Positions 61,354-64,000 of a DNA stretch of 64,000 nt are shown piece after piece. The number at the start of each line of letters is the position of its first letter. The first letter of the stretch is position 1. The translations under genes and the position numbers were made by a program. Where the stretch lies: positions 62,001 to 126,000 of the forward strand of contig JAQSEB010000090.1 of the NCBI GenBank assembly GCA_030063045.1, given 5' to 3'. This DNA is from Pratylenchus scribneri. Taxonomy: Eukaryota; Nematoda; Chromadorea; Rhabditida; Pratylenchidae. A model generated the notes under the pieces. That model worked only from the letters and a program-made list of their open reading frames with translations, had not been told where the DNA came from and ran no database searches.

Positions 61354-62660
61354 TGTCTTTTTATAAAATTGATAAAGAGTCTGTAAATTCCATAACAAAT
61401 GCTGTTGATTTTTTCCAAATTCCCCCAACAAATGTATCAGTTTCATCGGCCAAAGTCTTTGAAATTTTACCCAGTAACCCAATCGATCTTCCGCCCTATC
61501 AATTTAAAATCCATTCATCCGATAATTTCATTGACCCAACCAAATGTTTCCTCTTCTCCGAATTTAAAATTGTAAAGGAAACGAATGCAGGTGAAGTAGC
61601 ATTGGTTGACGCGGATAATGTTGCCCCAATTCAATTACTTGGGAACACATTTATTCGCGATTTACGGATCGCCATTCAAGGACGTGAAATTTTTAATTCC
61701 AACTCTCTAATGGCCTATAAATCATATCTAAGTCATGAATTATCCTATTCAAGTGAGGCCAAAAAATCACATTTGCGAGCCGCAGGCTATACGCCCGATG
61801 AAAACGATGAAACTTTGGAAGCGGGCAACGGCTATAATGCTCGAGTTAATCAATACAAAACTAGTAATACTGTGCAATTAATGAGCAAATTGGATGCTGA
61901 CATTTTCAATCAAGAGCTTTATTTGATCAGCCATTTGGGAATCGATATTACAATAGTGCCGAATACGAGTGCATTTTTGTTACTTAGTCAAGGGGCTTCA
62001 ACTTATCAGCTAAAATTGGTCAGCCTGAAACTTTATGTCAAAAAAGTCAGCCTTCTCGATGGTCTCGCACTGGATATTGCCAATCGATTGGAAACGAAAC
62101 CTGTTCGCTATGCCCTCCGTCAATCGATGATGAAATCCATGTTCATCAGTGCGGGTCGATTTCAATTTACAGCAAACTTATTCGAAGACAAAGTACCCAG
62201 ACGAATTATAATGGGACTGATAAAGAATTCCGATTTTGTGGGTGACCAGAAGAGGAGTCCATTCAATTTTGGAAATTTCGACGTGAGAGAAATATCGATA
62301 ATTGCAAATGGCCGACAATACCCTCAGGCCCCATACAATTTGGATTATGACAATGATAAATATGTTCGAGCATTTCACGACACAAATGAAGCAATCGGTT
62401 TTACAAATACATCCGGCGGAAATGGGATAAGCTATAAACGATTTGGGAAAACGCATTGCATTTATGTTATTAATTTAACCAATAGTGGGGATGATCAAGG
62501 AGGCATATTTGATTTAATTAAAAATGGGACAACGGCGGTTGATATCAAATTCAATACGGCAGTACCTCTCGGTGGATTAATTCTTGTGGTTTTTGCCGAA
62601 ATCGATTCAATTTTAATGCTGGATAGATATAGAGTTATTACAACTGATACAACCATTTAA
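61353..62660 (+). CDS. Polinton major capsid protein (double jelly-roll type)
   Basis: 435 aa. The N-terminus (NAVDFFQIPPTNVSVSSAK) and the pattern PIQLLGNTFIRDLRIAIQGREI with YKSYLSHELSY and AKKSHLRAAGY match the Polinton major capsid family, often labelled F54H12.2-like in nematode proteomes. The family is predicted to fold as two jelly rolls and to build an icosahedral shell. The second half carries the expected late-strand pattern (FNTAVPLGGLILVVFAEIDSILMLDRYR). No break is seen. The ATG overlaps the stop of the upstream gene by one base (TAATG). It is followed by a GC-rich repeat block. Confidence 0.9.
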   Translation: MSFYKIDKESVNSITNAVDFFQIPPTNVSVSSAKVFEILPSNPIDLPPYQFKIHSSDNFIDPTKCFLFSEFKIVKETNAGEVALVDADNVAPIQLLGNTFIRDLRIAIQGREIFNSNSLMAYKSYLSHELSYSSEAKKSHLRAAGYTPDENDETLEAGNGYNARVNQYKTSNTVQLMSKLDADIFNQELYLISHLGIDITIVPNTSAFLLLSQGASTYQLKLVSLKLYVKKVSLLDGLALDIANRLETKPVRYALRQSMMKSMFISAGRFQFTANLFEDKVPRRIIMGLIKNSDFVGDQKRSPFNFGNFDVREISIIANGRQYPQAPYNLDYDNDKYVRAFHDTNEAIGFTNTSGGNGISYKRFGKTHCIYVINLTNSGDDQGGIFDLIKNGTTAVDIKFNTAVPLGGLILVVFAEIDSILMLDRYRVITTDTTI

Positions 62661-63240
62661 AAATTGTACATTTTATTGTATTGATAAATTTTTTGCTGAT
62701 TTGATTAACTCCAATTTTTGTATAATATACTCTATGCCCTACACCCTTATAACCTAACCCTTATACCTATACCATAGACCCTATGCCTTAGGGCATAGGG
62801 TCTATGAGCCTAGGGGCTTAGGGATTAGGGGTCGCCGCCCGCCGCCGCCCCTAGCGCGTAGCGCTAGGGGTCTGGGGTGTGGGGTCGCCGCCGCCGCCGC
62901 CCCTAGCGCATAGCGCTAGGGGTCTGGGGTGTGGGGTCGCCGCCGCCCGCCGCCGCCGCCGCCCCTAGCGCTAGGGGTCTGGGGTGTGGGGTCGCCGCCG
63001 CCCCTAGCGCGTAGCGCTAGGGGTCTGGTGTGTGGGGTCGCCGCCGCCGCCGCCCCTAGTGCGTAGCGCTAGGGGTCTGATGTGTGGGGTCGCCGCCGCC
63101 GCCGTCCCTAGCGCGGAACGCTAGGGTTCCTACCGCATAGCGATAGTTCCGAAGCGGTACATTCTAGTACGGAGCACTATTGTACATTATTTATCTAAAG
63201 GTTCGTCCCCAAAAACATAGGTCCTAGGCCACACCCATAA
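62661..63240. repeat. GC-rich palindromic repeat block in the Polinton
   Basis: 62740-62830 holds an inverted repeat around GACCCTATGCC and GGCATAGGGTC. From 62826 to about 63130 there are about six tandem copies of a 51-60 bp unit: a CCG-trinucleotide run, the palindrome CCCCTAGCGCGTAGCGCTAG, then GGGTCTGGGGTGTGGGGTC. Palindromes start at 62848, 62900, about 62961, 63001, 63052 and about 63106. G-runs are suitable for quadruplex folding. The block is strikingly GC-rich inside an AT-rich window and separates the major capsid gene from the membrane-protein gene. Confidence 0.9.
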
Positions 63241-63251
63241 TGATAGAGGAC

Positions 63252-63259
63252 TATATAAA
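63252..63259 (+). promoter_or_regulatory. TATA box for the membrane-protein gene
   Basis: TATATAAA, 39 nt before ATG 63291. Confidence 0.65.
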
Positions 63260-63290
63260 TAGTAGAAATTTGTTTTGTCATACAAAAAAA

Positions 63291-63830
63291 ATGTTTCCAA
63301 TAATCATTTTCTTACCACAACTTTTATCGGCACTACTCTCCGATGAACCAGTCACCGGTCCTCAATGGGATTCATGGAAAAGGCAACAAGGTCTCGTCAC
63401 TGAACAACCAACCACCCGTTATACATATAAATACAATTTACCAGAATATTCACAATATAAGGAATTTATTAAATCGGTTAGACCAACGACCACAATCGCA
63501 CCAGAAATGTTGACTAGTGAGGCATTGGAAAGTGAAAATCCAATTGTGAATGCTCCTGTTATTCTCGGAAACAATCCTCTTTGTAAACAAGCACCCGAAT
63601 CCGGGGATATATATGGCCATATCAGTTGCCTTCTCACCTATACCCTTTACATTCTAGCAATTGTTGCAATCGGAATTTATTTATGGAAAAAATGGAAAAG
63701 TCCTCAACAACAGCCGCAAGAACATGAAGGAATTGAAATGAATTTCCTAGTCGACACTTTGAAAGAAAATGGATTCACTTCAAATAGAAAAAATTCTCGA
63801 GACAAACCCGGTAACTCGTCCGTGGTTTAA
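63291..63830 (+). CDS. type I membrane protein of the Polinton element
   Basis: 179 aa. The start is ATG 63291, which gives a signal peptide (MFPIIIFLPQLLSALLS) and sits 39 nt after a TATA box; the longer frame from 63240 overlaps that box. The ectodomain (about 18-113) is Thr/Pro/Tyr-rich with two Cys near the membrane. Residues about 114-135 are a transmembrane helix (LYILAIVAIGIYLW). A 45-residue polar cytosolic tail follows. No domain was recognised; its small size and lack of a fusion-peptide-like region argue against a classical fusion glycoprotein. Its last 62 nt overlap the protease gene in another frame. Confidence 0.75.
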   Translation: MFPIIIFLPQLLSALLSDEPVTGPQWDSWKRQQGLVTEQPTTRYTYKYNLPEYSQYKEFIKSVRPTTTIAPEMLTSEALESENPIVNAPVILGNNPLCKQAPESGDIYGHISCLLTYTLYILAIVAIGIYLWKKWKSPQQQPQEHEGIEMNFLVDTLKENGFTSNRKNSRDKPGNSSVV

Positions 63831-64000
63831 GGCATGTCTGCCAAGTGACCTACTATCAATGCCCACCAATTTTCCCGCCTCTTATATTGTCAATATGGAT
63901 TCGAGTCGAAAGGAAGGAAGTCACTGGATTGGAATGTTTATACCGAATAAAAATGAAGTCTTCTATTTTGATAGTCTCAAGAAAGATGTGCCCCTTTCCA
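63769..64000 (+). CDS. adenain-like (C5/Ulp1-clan) cysteine protease, cut by window edge
   Basis: Partial CDS of 77 codons starting at ATG 63769, overlapping the end of the membrane-protein gene by 62 nt in a different frame. Recognition rests on the pattern LPSDLL then GSHW with catalytic-type His52, and FYFDSL with Asp68, the first two members of the His-Asp-Cys triad. The Cys would lie beyond base 64000. Such proteases mature virion proteins in adenoviruses and Polintons. Confidence 0.85.
   Translation, partial: MDSLQIEKILETNPVTRPWFKACLPSDLLSMPTNFPASYIVNMDSSRKEGSHWIGMFIPNKNEVFYFDSLKKDVPLS

Larger units (their letters stand above)
51201..64000 (+). mobile_element. Polinton/Maverick element, left part
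   Basis: A self-consistent gene set defines it: DDE integrase (56969), FtsK/HerA-type packaging ATPase (54340), adenain-like protease (63769, cut), major capsid protein (61353), penton-like minor capsid protein (58112) and a pVI-like protein (60874). All lie on the plus strand and have higher GC than the flanking DNA. DNA polymerase B and the right inverted terminus are not in the window. The left boundary near 51201 is inferred from the change in composition and the repeated motifs at 51201-51480; the inverted partner cannot be seen. Confidence 0.9.

Noticed and set aside
63240..63290. Upstream ATG as start of the membrane protein
   Set aside because: That start overlaps the TATA box and would hide the signal peptide; ATG 63291 places the leader at the N-terminus.
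53408..64000. Integrated adenovirus or virophage instead of Polinton
   Set aside because: A retrovirus-type integrase with chromo-like end together with the capsid, ATPase and protease set is characteristic of Polintons; polymerase is still needed for a final call.

Overview
The window looks like nuclear DNA of a nematode. It is very AT-rich. Host genes have many exons and GT-AG introns, often with short TTTTCAG, TTTAG or AAG acceptors. The recognisable host genes are an orthologue of LIN-2/CASK, a nematode-type serpentine receptor fragment and a LEM-3/ANKLE1-type GIY-YIG nuclease. A tylenchid-like clade would fit the composition and repeats, but that is a guess. I found no tRNA, rRNA or CRISPR array.

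Layout. 1-6975: a 167-bp satellite array that runs off the left edge. 7.6-9.6 kb (minus): a seven-exon gene ending in a GIY-YIG nuclease domain. 10.0-10.6 kb: a 59-bp minisatellite. 11-28.7 kb: a gene-poor region with a small secreted-peptide gene, a partial unknown CDS, a GPCR fragment and non-autonomous DNA transposons whose terminal inverted repeats and target-site duplications can be read directly. Two are hAT-like with 8-bp duplications, and one of these carries a 42-bp minisatellite. 28.8-47.1 kb (plus): a complete 25-exon CASK/lin-2 gene whose exon phases are all consistent (1253 aa). Its 7.6-kb intron holds a long foldback element with an 8-bp target-site duplication and a nested gene for a membrane protein with a cysteine string. 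47.1-51.2 kb: AT-rich, no gene seen.

51.2-64.0 kb: the left part of a Polinton/Maverick element, all genes rightward. In order: two spliced small membrane-protein genes, an unknown 300-aa protein, an FtsK/HerA-type packaging ATPase, a small basic protein, a 506-aa basic repeat protein, a DDE integrase, a penton-like minor capsid protein with a large acidic insertion, a Cys-rich protein, a pVI-like minor virion protein broken by an in-frame TGA, the double-jelly-roll-type major capsid protein, a GC-rich palindromic repeat block, a type I membrane protein, and the start of an adenain-type protease cut by the window edge. Protein-primed DNA polymerase B and the right terminus are not in the window and would be expected to the right. 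Together these are an integration module (integrase), a virion module (ATPase, protease, two capsid proteins, pVI-like and basic proteins) and lineage-specific membrane proteins. Several genes share a TATA-like box about 35-45 nt before the ATG, which suggests the element has its own promoter grammar.
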